64,000 bases of DNA from Methylomagnum ishizawai (GTDB taxonomy: Bacteria; Pseudomonadota; Gammaproteobacteria; Methylococcales; Methylococcaceae): assembly GCF_019670005.1 (NCBI RefSeq), contig NZ_AP019783.1, positions 3,064,150-3,128,149 of the forward strand. Direction: 5' to 3'. Of the stretch, positions 47,258-56,484 are shown piece by piece. Both the position numbers and the translations under genes were made by a program. Each line of letters starts with the position of its first letter. The stretch's first letter is position 1. Under the pieces are notes generated by a model. It worked only from the letters and a program-made list of their open reading frames with translations. It was not told the DNA's origin and searched no databases.

Positions 47258-48238
47258 ATGCGCGAAATCACGATCAAGCGCGAAAACTGGCCGTTGCGCG
47301 GCGTGTTCCGCATCGCGCGGGGCGGCAATACCGAAATCACGGTGGTGGTGGTCGAAATCCGCGAAGGCGCGTTCCGGGGCCGGGGCGAATGCCGCCCCTA
47401 TCCCCGCTATGGCGAAACGCCCGAAGCCGTGGCCGGGGCCATCGCCGCCCTGGTCCCGGATTTGGCGGCGGGCCTGGAGCGGGAAGAACTCTTGACACGG
47501 ATGCCCCCCGGCGCGGCCCGCAACGCCATCGATTGCGCCCTATGGGATTTGGCCGCGAAACGGGCGGGCCAACCCGTGTGGCGCTTGGCCGGTTTGCCCC
47601 CGCCCGCCCCCTTGACCACGGCCTACACCCTGTGTGTGGACACGCCGGAACAAGTGGCGGCGACGGCCCGCGCCCAGGCCGCGCGGCCCTTGCTCAAGTT
47701 GAAGCTGGCGGGCGGGGATGATCTGGAACGGGTGGCGGCGGTACGGACCCACGCGCCCGCCGCCCGCTTGATCGTCGATGCCAACGAAGCCTGGACCTTG
47801 GCCGATTATCACCGCTTCATGCCGGAACTGGCGCGGCTGGACGTGGAGTTGGTGGAACAGCCCTTCCCCGCCGGGGCCGACGCGGCATTGGCGGACTTAC
47901 CGAGGCCGGTGCCGGTCTGCGCCGACGAATCCTGCCACGACAGGGCCGGCCTGGCCCAGCTACGCGGGCGCTACGATGCGCTGAATATCAAGCTGGACAA
48001 GACCGGCGGGCTGACCGAAGCCCTAGGGATGCAAGCCCTGGCGAAAGCGCAGGGTTTCGGGATCATGGTCGGCTGCATGGTGGCGACTTCCTTGGCGATG
48101 GCCCCGGCCCTGTTATTGGCGCAGGGCGCGGATTATGTGGATTTGGACGGGCCGTTGCTCCTAGCCGAAGACCGGGAGCCGGGACTGCGCTACGAAGGCA
48201 GCCGGGTATTTCCGGCGGAAGCAGCGGTATGGGGATGA
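47258..48238 (+). CDS. dgcA: enolase-superfamily racemase (DgcA, N-acetyl-D-glutamate racemase)
   Basis: A 326-residue muconate-lactonizing/racemase-type enzyme. Acid-base Lys in LLKLKLAGG, metal ligands in VDANEAW, VELVEQPFP and VCADES, and the second Lys in LNIKLDKTGG. It starts 3 bp after dgcN. L-Ala-D/L-Glu epimerase is the close alternative; the DgcN pairing favours N-acetyl-D-glutamate. It may recycle D-glutamate from peptidoglycan. Confidence 0.87.
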   Translation: MREITIKRENWPLRGVFRIARGGNTEITVVVVEIREGAFRGRGECRPYPRYGETPEAVAGAIAALVPDLAAGLEREELLTRMPPGAARNAIDCALWDLAAKRAGQPVWRLAGLPPPAPLTTAYTLCVDTPEQVAATARAQAARPLLKLKLAGGDDLERVAAVRTHAPAARLIVDANEAWTLADYHRFMPELARLDVELVEQPFPAGADAALADLPRPVPVCADESCHDRAGLAQLRGRYDALNIKLDKTGGLTEALGMQALAKAQGFGIMVGCMVATSLAMAPALLLAQGADYVDLDGPLLLAEDREPGLRYEGSRVFPAEAAVWG

Positions 48239-48272
48239 TCGCCCCGCCCTTCCACGACCGATAACACCCGCC

Positions 48273-49277
48273 ATGGCCAAAACCTTCCGCCTCGACCAGC
48301 CCAAGCAACGCGCCGACCTCTATCTCCAACTCGCCGCCTTGGAACGGGCCGGCATCGCCCCGGCCCAAGCCGTGGCGATGCTCGATCCACCCAAGACGGA
48401 AGACTCGGATCAACTACTCCAACTCCTGCGGTCCCGGCTGGAACGCGGGGCCGATTGGGTGGAAACCGGGCGGCGCTACGGGCTGTTCACCGAATTCGAC
48501 GCCGCCTTGCTGGGCGCGGCGGCGGCGACCGGCAGCCTGGCCAGCGCCTATCGGCAATTGTCCGACCACTACGACGCCCAGGCGCGGCGGCGCGGCCAAA
48601 TCCGGGCGCGGCTGGCCCTGCCGGTCGCGGTGCTGGTGCTGGCGGGTTTGATCCAGCCCTTGCCGGAACTGGTATTGGGCCGGGTCGATGGCCTGGGCTA
48701 TCTCAAGCTGGCCTTGCTGCCCTTATTGCAGATGGGCCTGGGCGCTTACGCGCTGTTCAAATTCCCGACTGGGTTCCGGGGCGGGGCTTTGTCGCCGTTC
48801 CGGGCCGGGTTCGATAGGCTGCTGCTGCGCCTGCCCAAACTGGGTCGCTATGAAATGCGGCGCAATCTGCGGGACTTCTGGTCCAGCCTGGCCTTGCTGT
48901 TGGAAGCGGGCGTGCCGATGCTGGACGCCTTCCCCAAAGCGCTGGGCACCGTCGATAACCTCGTCCTCCGCGCCCAACTGGCCCCCGCCGAACGCACGCT
49001 GAAACGCGGCGGCGACCTCGCGTCGGCCCTGCGCACCCTGCCCTGGCCGGGACCGCCGGAAGCCCTGTCCTTCGTCGCCACCGGCGAGGCCAGCGGCGAA
49101 CTCCCCGCCCTGCTGCGCCGCTACGCCGGACAGGAAGCCGAGCGCGTCGCCCGCTTCGACGACGCCCTGGCCGAATGGCTGCCGCGCCTCGTCTATGGCG
49201 CGGTCCTCGCCATGATGGCCGCGTCCATCCTGGGAAGCGGCGCGTTCATGCCCAGCGCCGCCCTTTCCGCCCTTTGA
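48273..49277 (+). CDS. type II secretion system F-domain protein
   Basis: A 334-residue inner-membrane protein with two T2SF-like helical domains (about 10-95 and 195-300) and membrane helices at about 112-130, 145-165 and near the C terminus. It resembles GspF/PilC platform proteins but stands alone: no ATPase, pilin or secretin gene adjoins. It might serve a pilus or secretion machine coded elsewhere. Confidence 0.82.
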   Translation: MAKTFRLDQPKQRADLYLQLAALERAGIAPAQAVAMLDPPKTEDSDQLLQLLRSRLERGADWVETGRRYGLFTEFDAALLGAAAATGSLASAYRQLSDHYDAQARRRGQIRARLALPVAVLVLAGLIQPLPELVLGRVDGLGYLKLALLPLLQMGLGAYALFKFPTGFRGGALSPFRAGFDRLLLRLPKLGRYEMRRNLRDFWSSLALLLEAGVPMLDAFPKALGTVDNLVLRAQLAPAERTLKRGGDLASALRTLPWPGPPEALSFVATGEASGELPALLRRYAGQEAERVARFDDALAEWLPRLVYGAVLAMMAASILGSGAFMPSAALSAL

Positions 49278-49320
49278 TTTCCAGCCGTTCCGGTCCCCGC
49301 TGGGTATCGGCGATTCCGGC

Positions 49321-49326
49321 TATAAT
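49321..49326 (+). promoter_or_regulatory. -10 element upstream of glyQ
   Basis: Perfect TATAAT 43 bp before the glyQ GTG start. No convincing -35 hexamer at 16-18 bp. A leader of about 35 bases would result. Confidence 0.45.
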
Positions 49327-49368
49327 GCCCGGCTTCGTTCAACCACCCGCAAGCTTCAAGGGGCCAGC

Positions 49369-50292
49369 GTGAACACCCAAAAATACGATGTATCCACTTT
49401 CCAGGGCTTGATCCTGGCGCTCCAGGATTACTGGGCCGCGCAGGGTTGCGTGATCCTCCAGCCGCTAGACCTCGAAGTCGGCGCGGGTACCTTCCATCCC
49501 GCGACCTTCCTCCGCTCCATCGGTCCCGAGCCTTGGAACACCGCCTATGTCCAGCCTTCCCGCCGGCCCACCGACGGGCGCTACGGCGAGAACCCCAACC
49601 GGCTCCAGCACTATTACCAGTTCCAGGTCATCATGAAGCCGTCCCCGGCCCATTTCCAGGAACTCTACCTGGGTTCGCTGGCCTTCCTGGGCTTCGACCT
49701 GCTGGAACACGATGTGCGCTTCGTCGAGGACAACTGGGAATCGCCGACGTTGGGCGCGTGGGGCCTGGGCTGGGAAGTGTGGTTGAACGGCATGGAAGTG
49801 ACCCAGTTCACCTATTTCCAACAGGTCGGCGGCATCGATTGCCGCCCCGTCAGCGGCGAAATCACCTATGGGCTCGAACGCATCGCCATGTACCTGCAAG
49901 GCGTGTCCAGCGTGTTCGATTTGATCTGGGCGCGGGGGCCGCAGGGCGAGGTGACCTACGGCGATATCTACCACCAGAACGAGGTGGAGATGTCGGCCTT
50001 CAATTTCGAACACGCCGACACCGGCTTCCATTTCGACGCCTTCGACACCTACGAGCGCGAATGCAAGAAGCTGATCGCGCTCGACCTGCCCCTGCCCGCT
50101 TATGAAATGGTGTTGAAAGCCTCCCACGCCTTCAACCTGCTGGACGCCCGCCGCGCCATTTCCGTGACCGAGCGCCAGCGCTTCATCCTAAGGGTGCGCG
50201 ATCTGGCCAAGGCCGTGGCCGAGGCCTATTACCAACGCCGGGAGAAACTCGGCTTCCCGCTGCTGAACGCTAGGAGCGCCAAAGATGACTGA
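49369..50292 (+). CDS. glyQ: glycine--tRNA ligase alpha subunit
   Basis: A 307-residue class II aminoacyl-tRNA synthetase subunit. GTG start at 49369; [25 protein letters not shown] is the typical N terminus once the initiator is Met. Motif 2 and 3 regions are in [20 protein letters not shown] and [11 protein letters not shown]. Together with the beta subunit it charges tRNA-Gly. It overlaps glyS by 8 bases. Confidence 0.98.
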   Translation: MNTQKYDVSTFQGLILALQDYWAAQGCVILQPLDLEVGAGTFHPATFLRSIGPEPWNTAYVQPSRRPTDGRYGENPNRLQHYYQFQVIMKPSPAHFQELYLGSLAFLGFDLLEHDVRFVEDNWESPTLGAWGLGWEVWLNGMEVTQFTYFQQVGGIDCRPVSGEITYGLERIAMYLQGVSSVFDLIWARGPQGEVTYGDIYHQNEVEMSAFNFEHADTGFHFDAFDTYERECKKLIALDLPLPAYEMVLKASHAFNLLDARRAISVTERQRFILRVRDLAKAVAEAYYQRREKLGFPLLNARSAKDD

Positions 50293-52360
50293 GACCCGCG
50301 ATTTGCTGTTTGAACTGGGCTCCGAGGAATTGCCGCCCAAATCCCTATCGAACCTGAGCCTGGCTTTGAAGGCCAATGTCGAGGCGGGGCTGGGCAAGGC
50401 GGGATTGTCGTATGGCGAAGTGCGGCCCTACGCCACGCCGCGCCGCTTGGCGCTCGTCATCCAGGGTTTGAGCGTGGCCCAGCCCGACCGCGAAGAAGAA
50501 CGCCGCGGCCCCGCCGTCAACGCCGCCTACCAGCCCGACGGCTCGCCCAGCAAGGCGCTGCAAGGTTTCCTGAAAAGCTGCGGCGCGACCCCCGAGCAAC
50601 TCATCACCCTCCGCACCGACAAGGGCGAATGGGTGGCGTTCCGCCAAACCGTGCAGGGCGGCTACACCGCCGATCTGATCCCCGATATCCTGCGGCAAGC
50701 CCTGGCCGGTTTGCCCATCGCCAAGCGGATGCGCTGGGGCGATGGCAGCGCCGAATTCGTAAGGCCGGTGCATTGGGCCGTGTTGCTGTTCGGACGGGAA
50801 ATCATCGACACCGAAATCCTGGGCGTCCGCACCGGGCGGGAAAGCCGGGGCCACCGTTTCCACCATCCTTCGCGCCTGATCCTGGAAAAACCCGCCGACT
50901 ACGCCGACACCCTGCTGGATCCCGGCCATGTGGTCGCCGAATTCGCCGCCCGCAAGCGGAAAATCCAGGCGCTGGCGGAAGAAGCCGCCGCCGGGGTCGG
51001 CGGCAAGGCCCATATCGAGCCGGATTTGCTGGACGAGGTCGCCGCCCTGGTGGAATGGCCGGTGCCGGTGCTGGGCGGCTTCGACGCCCGCTATCTGGCC
51101 CTGCCGCCGGAAGTCCTCATCACCACCATGCAGGCCAACCAGAAATATTTCCCGGTCAAGGACAAGCACGGCGGCTTGCTGCCCTATTTCATCACCTTCG
51201 CCAACGTGGTCAGCACCGCGCTGGACACGGTCAGGGCCGGTAACGAACGGGTGGTGCGCCCGCGCCTGTCCGACGCCGAATTCTTCTGGAACCAGGACCG
51301 CAAGCGCACGCTGGAAAGCCGCGCCGAAGAACTGGCCCAAATCACCTTCCAGAAAACCTTGGGTTCGATGCTGGCGAAAACCCAGCGGGTGCGATCCCTG
51401 GCCGCCTATATCGCCGGGAAGCTCGATACCGAAAGCGCCTGGGTGGAGCGCGCCGCCCTGCTCGCCAAGGCCGATTTGCTGACCAGCATGGTCGGCGAAT
51501 TCCCGGAACTGCAAGGCACCATGGGCCGCTACTACGCCCTGGCCGAAGGCGAACCCGAGGATATCGCCGCCGCCATCGAGGAGCAATACCTGCCCAAGGT
51601 CTCGGGCGGTGCCCTGCCCGAGAGCCGCACCGGCTTGATGCTGGCCCTGGCCGAGAAGATCGACACCCTGACCGGCATTTTCAGCGCCGGCTTGATCCCG
51701 ACCGGCGATAAAGACCCCTACGCCCTGCGCCGTGCCGCCCTGGGCGCGATCCGCATCCTGATCGAGGCCAAGCTGGATTTGGACGTGCCGGATTTGCTGG
51801 ATTTCGCGCTGGACCAATTCAGCCACGACTTCGAGACCGAGCAGGCGCGGGAGAACGTCCACGGTTTCATGATCGAGCGTTTACGCGGTTATTTCCTGGA
51901 CCGGGGCATCAAGCACGACGAATTCGAGGCGGTGCTGGCGGTATGGCCGTCGAGCCTGCTCGATTTCGAGCGGCGCTTGCAGGCCGTGCGCGAATTCCGC
52001 CGCCTGCCGGAAGCCGAAAGCCTCGCCGCCGCCAACAAACGCATCCGCAACATCCTGCGGAAGGCCGAGGAAGAAACCGCCGCCAGCGTGGACGACCACG
52101 TCCTGGCCGAACCCGCCGAGAAGCGCCTGCTGGAAGCCGCCCGCCTCGCCAAGGAGGACGTGCTGCCGCTGCTGCGCGGACGCGACTACACCGGGGCGCT
52201 GCGGCGTCTGGCCCAATTGCGGGAAACGGTGGACGCCTTCTTCGATGGCGTGATGGTGATGGCGGAAGATGCCGAATTGCGCCGCAACCGTTTGGGGCTG
52301 TTGGGCATCGTGGAGGGTTTGTTCTTGAATATCGCGGATATTTCCAAATTGCAGGGATAA
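50285..52360 (+). CDS. glyS: glycine--tRNA ligase beta subunit
   Basis: A 691-residue partner of GlyQ, the usual length. N-terminal [13 protein letters not shown], central [14 protein letters not shown]-like [23 protein letters not shown] and the C-terminal anticodon-binding domain (about 560-680). It starts inside the glyQ stop region, so translation is coupled. Confidence 0.98.
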   Translation: MTETRDLLFELGSEELPPKSLSNLSLALKANVEAGLGKAGLSYGEVRPYATPRRLALVIQGLSVAQPDREEERRGPAVNAAYQPDGSPSKALQGFLKSCGATPEQLITLRTDKGEWVAFRQTVQGGYTADLIPDILRQALAGLPIAKRMRWGDGSAEFVRPVHWAVLLFGREIIDTEILGVRTGRESRGHRFHHPSRLILEKPADYADTLLDPGHVVAEFAARKRKIQALAEEAAAGVGGKAHIEPDLLDEVAALVEWPVPVLGGFDARYLALPPEVLITTMQANQKYFPVKDKHGGLLPYFITFANVVSTALDTVRAGNERVVRPRLSDAEFFWNQDRKRTLESRAEELAQITFQKTLGSMLAKTQRVRSLAAYIAGKLDTESAWVERAALLAKADLLTSMVGEFPELQGTMGRYYALAEGEPEDIAAAIEEQYLPKVSGGALPESRTGLMLALAEKIDTLTGIFSAGLIPTGDKDPYALRRAALGAIRILIEAKLDLDVPDLLDFALDQFSHDFETEQARENVHGFMIERLRGYFLDRGIKHDEFEAVLAVWPSSLLDFERRLQAVREFRRLPEAESLAAANKRIRNILRKAEEETAASVDDHVLAEPAEKRLLEAARLAKEDVLPLLRGRDYTGALRRLAQLRETVDAFFDGVMVMAEDAELRRNRLGLLGIVEGLFLNIADISKLQG

Positions 52361-52372
52361 GCTGCGAAAACC

Positions 52373-52777
52373 ATGCTGCCTTTCGAATACCTCATCGAAA
52401 AGCGTCCTGTTTCTTTACAGACCAGGAATAGGGAAAACCTCCAAGCTTGGAAAACTTTCGTGCGCTGCGAAGTCGCCAAGGCTTGGAGGGACAAGCCTCC
52501 GATCGCAGCGATGACTTTAAGGTTCACGCTGGTTTATCTATGCGATGACTCGCCCGCCGATACCGATAACATCATCAAGCCCATCCAAGACGCTTTGGTG
52601 GGCTTAGTATTCAAAGATGATAATTTGATTTCTGATGTGGATAGCCATCGCCGCTTTATCAGCGAAGGGATCGACATTAGCGTCTTGCCACCGTTATTAC
52701 AGCGGGGTGTAGCGAGCGGCCTGGAGTGCGTTTATATCAAAGTCAGCCTTGCCCAACCGTTGGAGATTTATCTATGA
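52373..52777 (+). CDS. RusA-like Holliday junction endonuclease
   Basis: A 134-residue protein with the RusA metal core DTDNIIKPIQDAL (Asp63, Asp65, Lys69, Asp73) followed by KDDNLISD (Asp82/83). RusA is a prophage-type enzyme that cuts Holliday junctions as a dimer. No phage genes adjoin. The start is 12 bp after glyS and the stop overlaps the next gene by 4 bases (ATGA), so it is coupled to a PD-(D/E)XK plus HEPN-motif protein. GC content drops here, a sign of acquisition. Confidence 0.82.
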   Translation: MLPFEYLIEKRPVSLQTRNRENLQAWKTFVRCEVAKAWRDKPPIAAMTLRFTLVYLCDDSPADTDNIIKPIQDALVGLVFKDDNLISDVDSHRRFISEGIDISVLPPLLQRGVASGLECVYIKVSLAQPLEIYL

Positions 52778-53466
52778 ATACCACCGCGCAAGCCTTCCAT
52801 CATGAGTATGAACAAATCCGGTCCCTAGCGGAACAGTATACCGAGGCGGGCTTCCAAGTATCGATTGAACCCGATACCGGCGCGATTCCCTTCGATCTTG
52901 GCGATTATCGACCGGATTTTATCGCTGTCAAAGGCGGGACCGGGATTATCGTCGAAGTCAAGCCGAGTTCGGCCCGGATTTCCGTGGAAAGATTCCACGC
53001 CTTGGCCGAAGAAGTGGCCAAGCATCCTGGCTGGCGTTTTATACTGGTCACGCCCGACGATGTGGAATCGGATTCCGTGCCGGGATTGGCGGCGGATTTA
53101 CCCGCTTGGCAGAAACTTATCGAAGGTGTTGGCCGGTCCCGGCATTTGATCGATGCCGGGGAGCACGAACCCGCTTTGTTATATCTGTGGGGTATTTTCG
53201 AGGGTGGTTTGCGTAAACGCGCTGTGGAGGCGGCCATCCCCGTGGAAAGGTTTCCGGTGCGGCGGGCGGTCGACCATATGTATTCGCTGGGGGAAATCTC
53301 GGTGAAGGATTATGACTTGGTTTTGGCCGCGCTCGCGGCCCGGAACCGGCTGAGTCATGGCGCTATCGCCGGATCGGATAGCCAAATAGTCCACGCACGG
53401 CTTGCGGAGGATTTCGGCCTTCTGGTTTCCAGGTTATTGGAAACTTGGCGGCAACCGGCGCATTGA
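52774..53466 (+). CDS. PD-(D/E)XK nuclease-like protein with C-terminal HEPN motif
   Basis: A 230-residue protein. The N-terminal part (about 20-110) has the restriction-like core PDFIAVKGGTGIIVEVK with Asp48, Glu61 and Lys63 (PD...ExK). The C-terminal helical part ends with RNRLSH (Arg190, Asn191, His195), matching the Rx4-6H motif of HEPN RNases. A DNase-like domain fused to a HEPN-like domain suggests a toxin or defence protein. It starts within the RusA-like stop codon. From memory, related proteins are annotated as AHJR-type endonucleases. Functional role is inference. Confidence 0.72.
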   Translation: MNTTAQAFHHEYEQIRSLAEQYTEAGFQVSIEPDTGAIPFDLGDYRPDFIAVKGGTGIIVEVKPSSARISVERFHALAEEVAKHPGWRFILVTPDDVESDSVPGLAADLPAWQKLIEGVGRSRHLIDAGEHEPALLYLWGIFEGGLRKRAVEAAIPVERFPVRRAVDHMYSLGEISVKDYDLVLAALAARNRLSHGAIAGSDSQIVHARLAEDFGLLVSRLLETWRQPAH

Positions 53467-53505
53467 AACCGCCCTCGACTATCCCCACCCCACCCCAGCG
53501 CCAAC

Positions 53506-54234
53506 CTATCCCTTCACATTCCCGGCATGGAGCCCACACTCCTTCTTGCCGGCATCTTCCCACCACCAACGCCCCTCGCGCTCGTGCTGGTTCGGCAGGA
53601 TCGGACGGGTGCAGGGTTCGCAGCCGATGCTGACATAGCCCCGGCGGTGCAGTTCGTTGAACGGCACATCGTGGGCCTCGATGTAATCCCAGACCTGGGA
53701 CGAGGACCAATTCGCCAACGGGTTGAACTTGACCAGCCGCCGTTCCGGTCCCGAGAAGGCGGCGTCGATCTCCACCTCGGCCAATTCCTGGCGGGTTTGG
53801 TTCTGGTCGCGGCGCTGGCCGGTGATCCAGGCGTCCAGGGTTTCCAGCTTGCGCCGCAGCGGGGCGACCTTGCGGATGCCGCAGCATTCGTGGTGGCCGT
53901 CCTTATAAAAACTGAACAGCCCCTTGTCCTTGACCATCTGCCAGAGGGCTTGGCAATCGGGGAACAGCACCTCCAGTCGGATGCTGGGATAGCGCTCGCG
54001 GACGGCTTCGATGAGGCGGTAGGTTTCGGGGTGGAGGCGGCCCGTGTCCAGGGTGAACACGGCGATGTCGGGCCGGATTTTATGGGCCATATCGACCAGC
54101 ACCACATCTTCGGCACCGCTGAAGGACACGGCGATGTTGTCGAACAGGGAGAGCGCGGTCTTGAGGATGGTGCGGGGGTTCTTGCCGACCAGGTCGGCAT
54201 GGAGGCTGGCGATGTCGGAAGTCTCGAAACTCAT
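53506..54234 (-). CDS. cysH: adenylyl-sulfate reductase, CysH family (iron-sulfur type)
   Basis: A 242-residue assimilatory reductase that forms sulfite from adenylyl-sulfate with thioredoxin. The P-loop SFSGAED (about 38-43), Cys117/Cys118 (ECCGIRK) and Cys205/Cys208 (GCEPC) are the 4Fe-4S ligands that mark the APS-using type, and Cys233 in KKECGLH is the catalytic residue. PAPS reductases lack the CC/CxxC pairs. Likely under CysB control. ATG 54234 is taken; 54240 is also possible. Confidence 0.95.
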   Translation of the reverse strand: MSFETSDIASLHADLVGKNPRTILKTALSLFDNIAVSFSGAEDVVLVDMAHKIRPDIAVFTLDTGRLHPETYRLIEAVRERYPSIRLEVLFPDCQALWQMVKDKGLFSFYKDGHHECCGIRKVAPLRRKLETLDAWITGQRRDQNQTRQELAEVEIDAAFSGPERRLVKFNPLANWSSSQVWDYIEAHDVPFNELHRRGYVSIGCEPCTRPILPNQHEREGRWWWEDAGKKECGLHAGNVKG

Positions 54235-54344
54235 GGGCATCAATGGGCGGGATTGCAAAGGGGCTTACCTTACCATAAGGCGGGAAGCGGACAAATTCGT
54301 TTGTGCGCTATGGATATTCGGCACCCATCCATATCGGGGGGCGC

Positions 54345-54375
54345 GGCGGAATATGCCGGAGTACCGGCTATTCCG
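54345..54375. repeat. REP-like palindrome, copy 1
   Basis: GCGGAATA ... CCGG-AGTA-CCGG ... TATTCCGC: an 8-bp outer stem and a 4-bp inner stem around AGTA. It lies between the divergent-end regions of cysH and the exported protein gene. Related copies lie near 55006-55037 and 55608-55637. Confidence 0.7.
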
Positions 54376-54407
54376 CACCATGGACTGCCACGCGGTGTAT
54401 CTAAAGA

Positions 54408-54836
54408 CTATTTGCGTATACAAGTAGCGACCGCCCGCCACAAGCCATCGCCAGCGCTGGGCGTAGCGCCCCAGGTGCCTTCAAATCGATTGATCGTCTT
54501 GGCATTGCCGATGGCTTCGTCGGTATAATTACCCTTCCAAAAATATTGCTTCCCATTTAGTTCACCGCTGCGATAAACCTGGGTTAGGCTGCACGTATGG
54601 TCATTGCAATTGCCGTCTAGCAACGATTTGCCATAGCGATCCGTATATTCGCCATCGATTTCCCAACCGACCCCGGCTTTGCCCTTCCAAAATACATTCC
54701 AAGTAAACCTGCCCTTATTATTACTACCGAACGTCGACCAGCTGCCATCGTAGTCGCAAATCCATATCTCAGCCTGTACCGGAAGCGCCAACATTAAGCC
54801 CAGCAGCATCGTTATACTCGCTAATTTTTTTCGCAT
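54408..54836 (-). CDS. small exported protein of unknown function
   Basis: A 142-residue protein with a signal peptide (MRKKLASITMLLGLMLALPVQA). The mature part is beta-like, rich in Trp, Tyr, Gly and Asn, with four Cys that could form two disulfides. AT content is higher than the core genes. No domain recognised. The frame extends five codons upstream to 54851; ATG 54836 best fits the signal peptide. Confidence 0.68.
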   Translation of the reverse strand: MRKKLASITMLLGLMLALPVQAEIWICDYDGSWSTFGSNNKGRFTWNVFWKGKAGVGWEIDGEYTDRYGKSLLDGNCNDHTCSLTQVYRSGELNGKQYFWKGNYTDEAIGNAKTINRFEGTWGATPSAGDGLWRAVATCIRK

Positions 54837-55156
54837 AATGATTTCCCTCATCGATCATATAATCGTAACTTATTTATATTACCCAACTTGTGACCAGGCG
54901 TTATCACAGCGCGCAACACCATCGAGCTTAGCACAAGTCCTAATGCCCACCAGGCTTGCCAAGCTGGTTTTTTCCATGCCTTGGCCCGCGTAGGGAAGAG
55001 TGACGTATTCCGCCGAAGTACCGGCCATTCCGCCCTACGGGCTACGGGCCAAATCAGTTGCCCGCTGTTTTTGGCTTTGCTTATTTTTCTAAAAAAGCCT
55101 ATTCTGCGAAGGGGATATGGGTTTTCCATGTCTCCTTATTTTTCAAGGAACCCCAC
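54837..55156. other. 320-bp divergent gap with a REP-like remnant
   Basis: AT-rich near 54850-54890 (likely promoter of the minus-strand gene), then a repeat copy at 55006-55037. The rest holds a short frame (54848-55129 minus) with no recognisable domain, which I do not call a gene. Confidence 0.45.
55006..55037. repeat. REP-like palindrome, degenerate copy 2
   Basis: TATTCCGCCGAAGTACCGG followed by CCATTCCGCCC shares the GTACCGG core and ATTCCGC arm with copy 1. The left arm is altered, so the stem is imperfect. Confidence 0.5.
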
Positions 55157-55495
55157 ATGAAATTCAAAACCGCGATCAGGTTGTTATTGGTTTCCCTGCT
55201 GGCCTCCGCCAGCGCCGTCCACGCGGCGGGCGGCCCGATGAACGAAGACCTGTCGGCCATCGCCCCCTACGCCCAGAAAGCGCTGGACGCGGGCAAGCAA
55301 GGCGATTCCGCTGCGTTCGTCAAAGCCAGCCAAGACGCCTTGATCCAGGCCCAATCCAAGCCTTTTTCCGCCGCCACCCAAAGGATGGTGAGACAGCTGA
55401 AATCCGCCGTCACTTTGGGCAAGGAAGGCAAGGTCGACGAGGGTATGAAGGCGGTCGAGGAAGCCATGACCGATATGAAGAAGATCGGCGGTTAA
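55157..55495 (+). CDS. small exported helical protein
   Basis: A 112-residue protein with a signal peptide (AIRLLLVSLLASASAVHAA, cleavage near residue 24). The mature part is a short all-helical domain (IAPYAQKALDAGKQGD, FVKASQDALIQAQ, TQRMVRQLKSAVTLGKEGKVDEGMKAVEEAM). It resembles small periplasmic four-helix proteins such as metal- or heme-binding ones, but no ligand residues stand out. AAGGA precedes the start. Confidence 0.72.
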   Translation: MKFKTAIRLLLVSLLASASAVHAAGGPMNEDLSAIAPYAQKALDAGKQGDSAAFVKASQDALIQAQSKPFSAATQRMVRQLKSAVTLGKEGKVDEGMKAVEEAMTDMKKIGG

Positions 55496-55607
55496 TAATT
55501 AGCCAAGGGCTTTCGCCGGGCGGGAGTCCGACGTTAGTCAGGGAATATGAAAAAGCGCGTGTGGTTTTGGAGCCATGCGTGCTTTTTTTGTTTTTGATAC
55601 CGTAGGT

Positions 55608-55637
55608 CAGAATACACCGGGGTACCGGTTATTGTAC
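55608..55637. repeat. REP-like palindrome, copy 3
   Basis: GAATACACCGGGGTACCGG followed by TTATTGTACCC; arms GAATA/TATTG around CACCGG-GGTA-CCGG. Third member of the set within 1.3 kb. Confidence 0.55.
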
Positions 55638-56402
55638 CCTATGAACTGCAAGATAATCAACGATATTCTCCGGGATTTCGAGGGGGTCTGAAGTATCGCA
55701 AGAAGACTACTTGGATTATTGCCCATAGTGGCCTTTAGTAATCATCTATTTCAAAATGGAGATTGCAATGCCTTGATACGCCAATCAAATCAGGGTATAG
55801 AGAAGAATTATTAATATTTTCCTTACTATTCAATAGCCTAAGAAAACCATCGCGATCATCGCCAGGTATAATTAGTTTTATCAGCACATATTCATTACCA
55901 TCTACATCTTTATAACACCGCTTGACAAGCTCATTCAGGCAAACACCGTTTGGTACATATGTAAAAAGACCACTTTGAGCGGCTAATCTTTTGTTTCCAT
56001 TGTAACTTGGTTCAAATAACTCTACCTTTGACTCGCCAACCTTTAGCTTGTCAAGCTTTGTTTTATCAATGGCGTAAACAACACGCTCACCTTGTGAGGA
56101 ATCAGGGTCTTTTTTAGGTTCAAAAGCAAAAAAAGCAGCAATAAGGGGCGAAGTTGTCCAATCTAATAAAGGCGTACCCAGTCCATAGTGTTGTCCTAAA
56201 GCCCACACCTCATTTTTTATGTTTATAAATGACTTGAAAAATTCAGGACGATCATCATGCATTCCTTGAATACTTTTTTTAAATCTCTCTAGGTGAGCTT
56301 CTATTTCCTCATCCGTAACAAATAGATCGGAAAACACAGAATACCTATCTTCTTCAATTAAGTCTTCGCCAATATCTCCACCACCTTTAAAAACAGCCAT
56401 AG

Positions 56403-56413
56403 CTTTACTTAAC
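56403..56413. repeat. target-site duplication, left copy
   Basis: CTTTACTTAAC, identical to the right copy at 57831-57841. It flanks the IS directly and lies inside the FRG gene. Confidence 0.95.
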
Positions 56414-56426
56414 CAGCCCTTTCAAA
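56414..56426 (+). repeat. left terminal inverted repeat of the IS
   Basis: CAGCCCTTTCAAA, perfect complement of the right end; the match breaks after 13 bases (CTGA versus GTGA). Confidence 0.95.
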
Positions 56427-56484
56427 CTGAAATAACCGATAGTATTATCGGCGCTCAACATACCAACACCAATAGTCGAGATCA

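Noticed and set aside
54345-55637. CRISPR-like repeats
   Set aside because: Only three degenerate palindromes with irregular spacing and genes between them; not a CRISPR array, and no cas genes are present.
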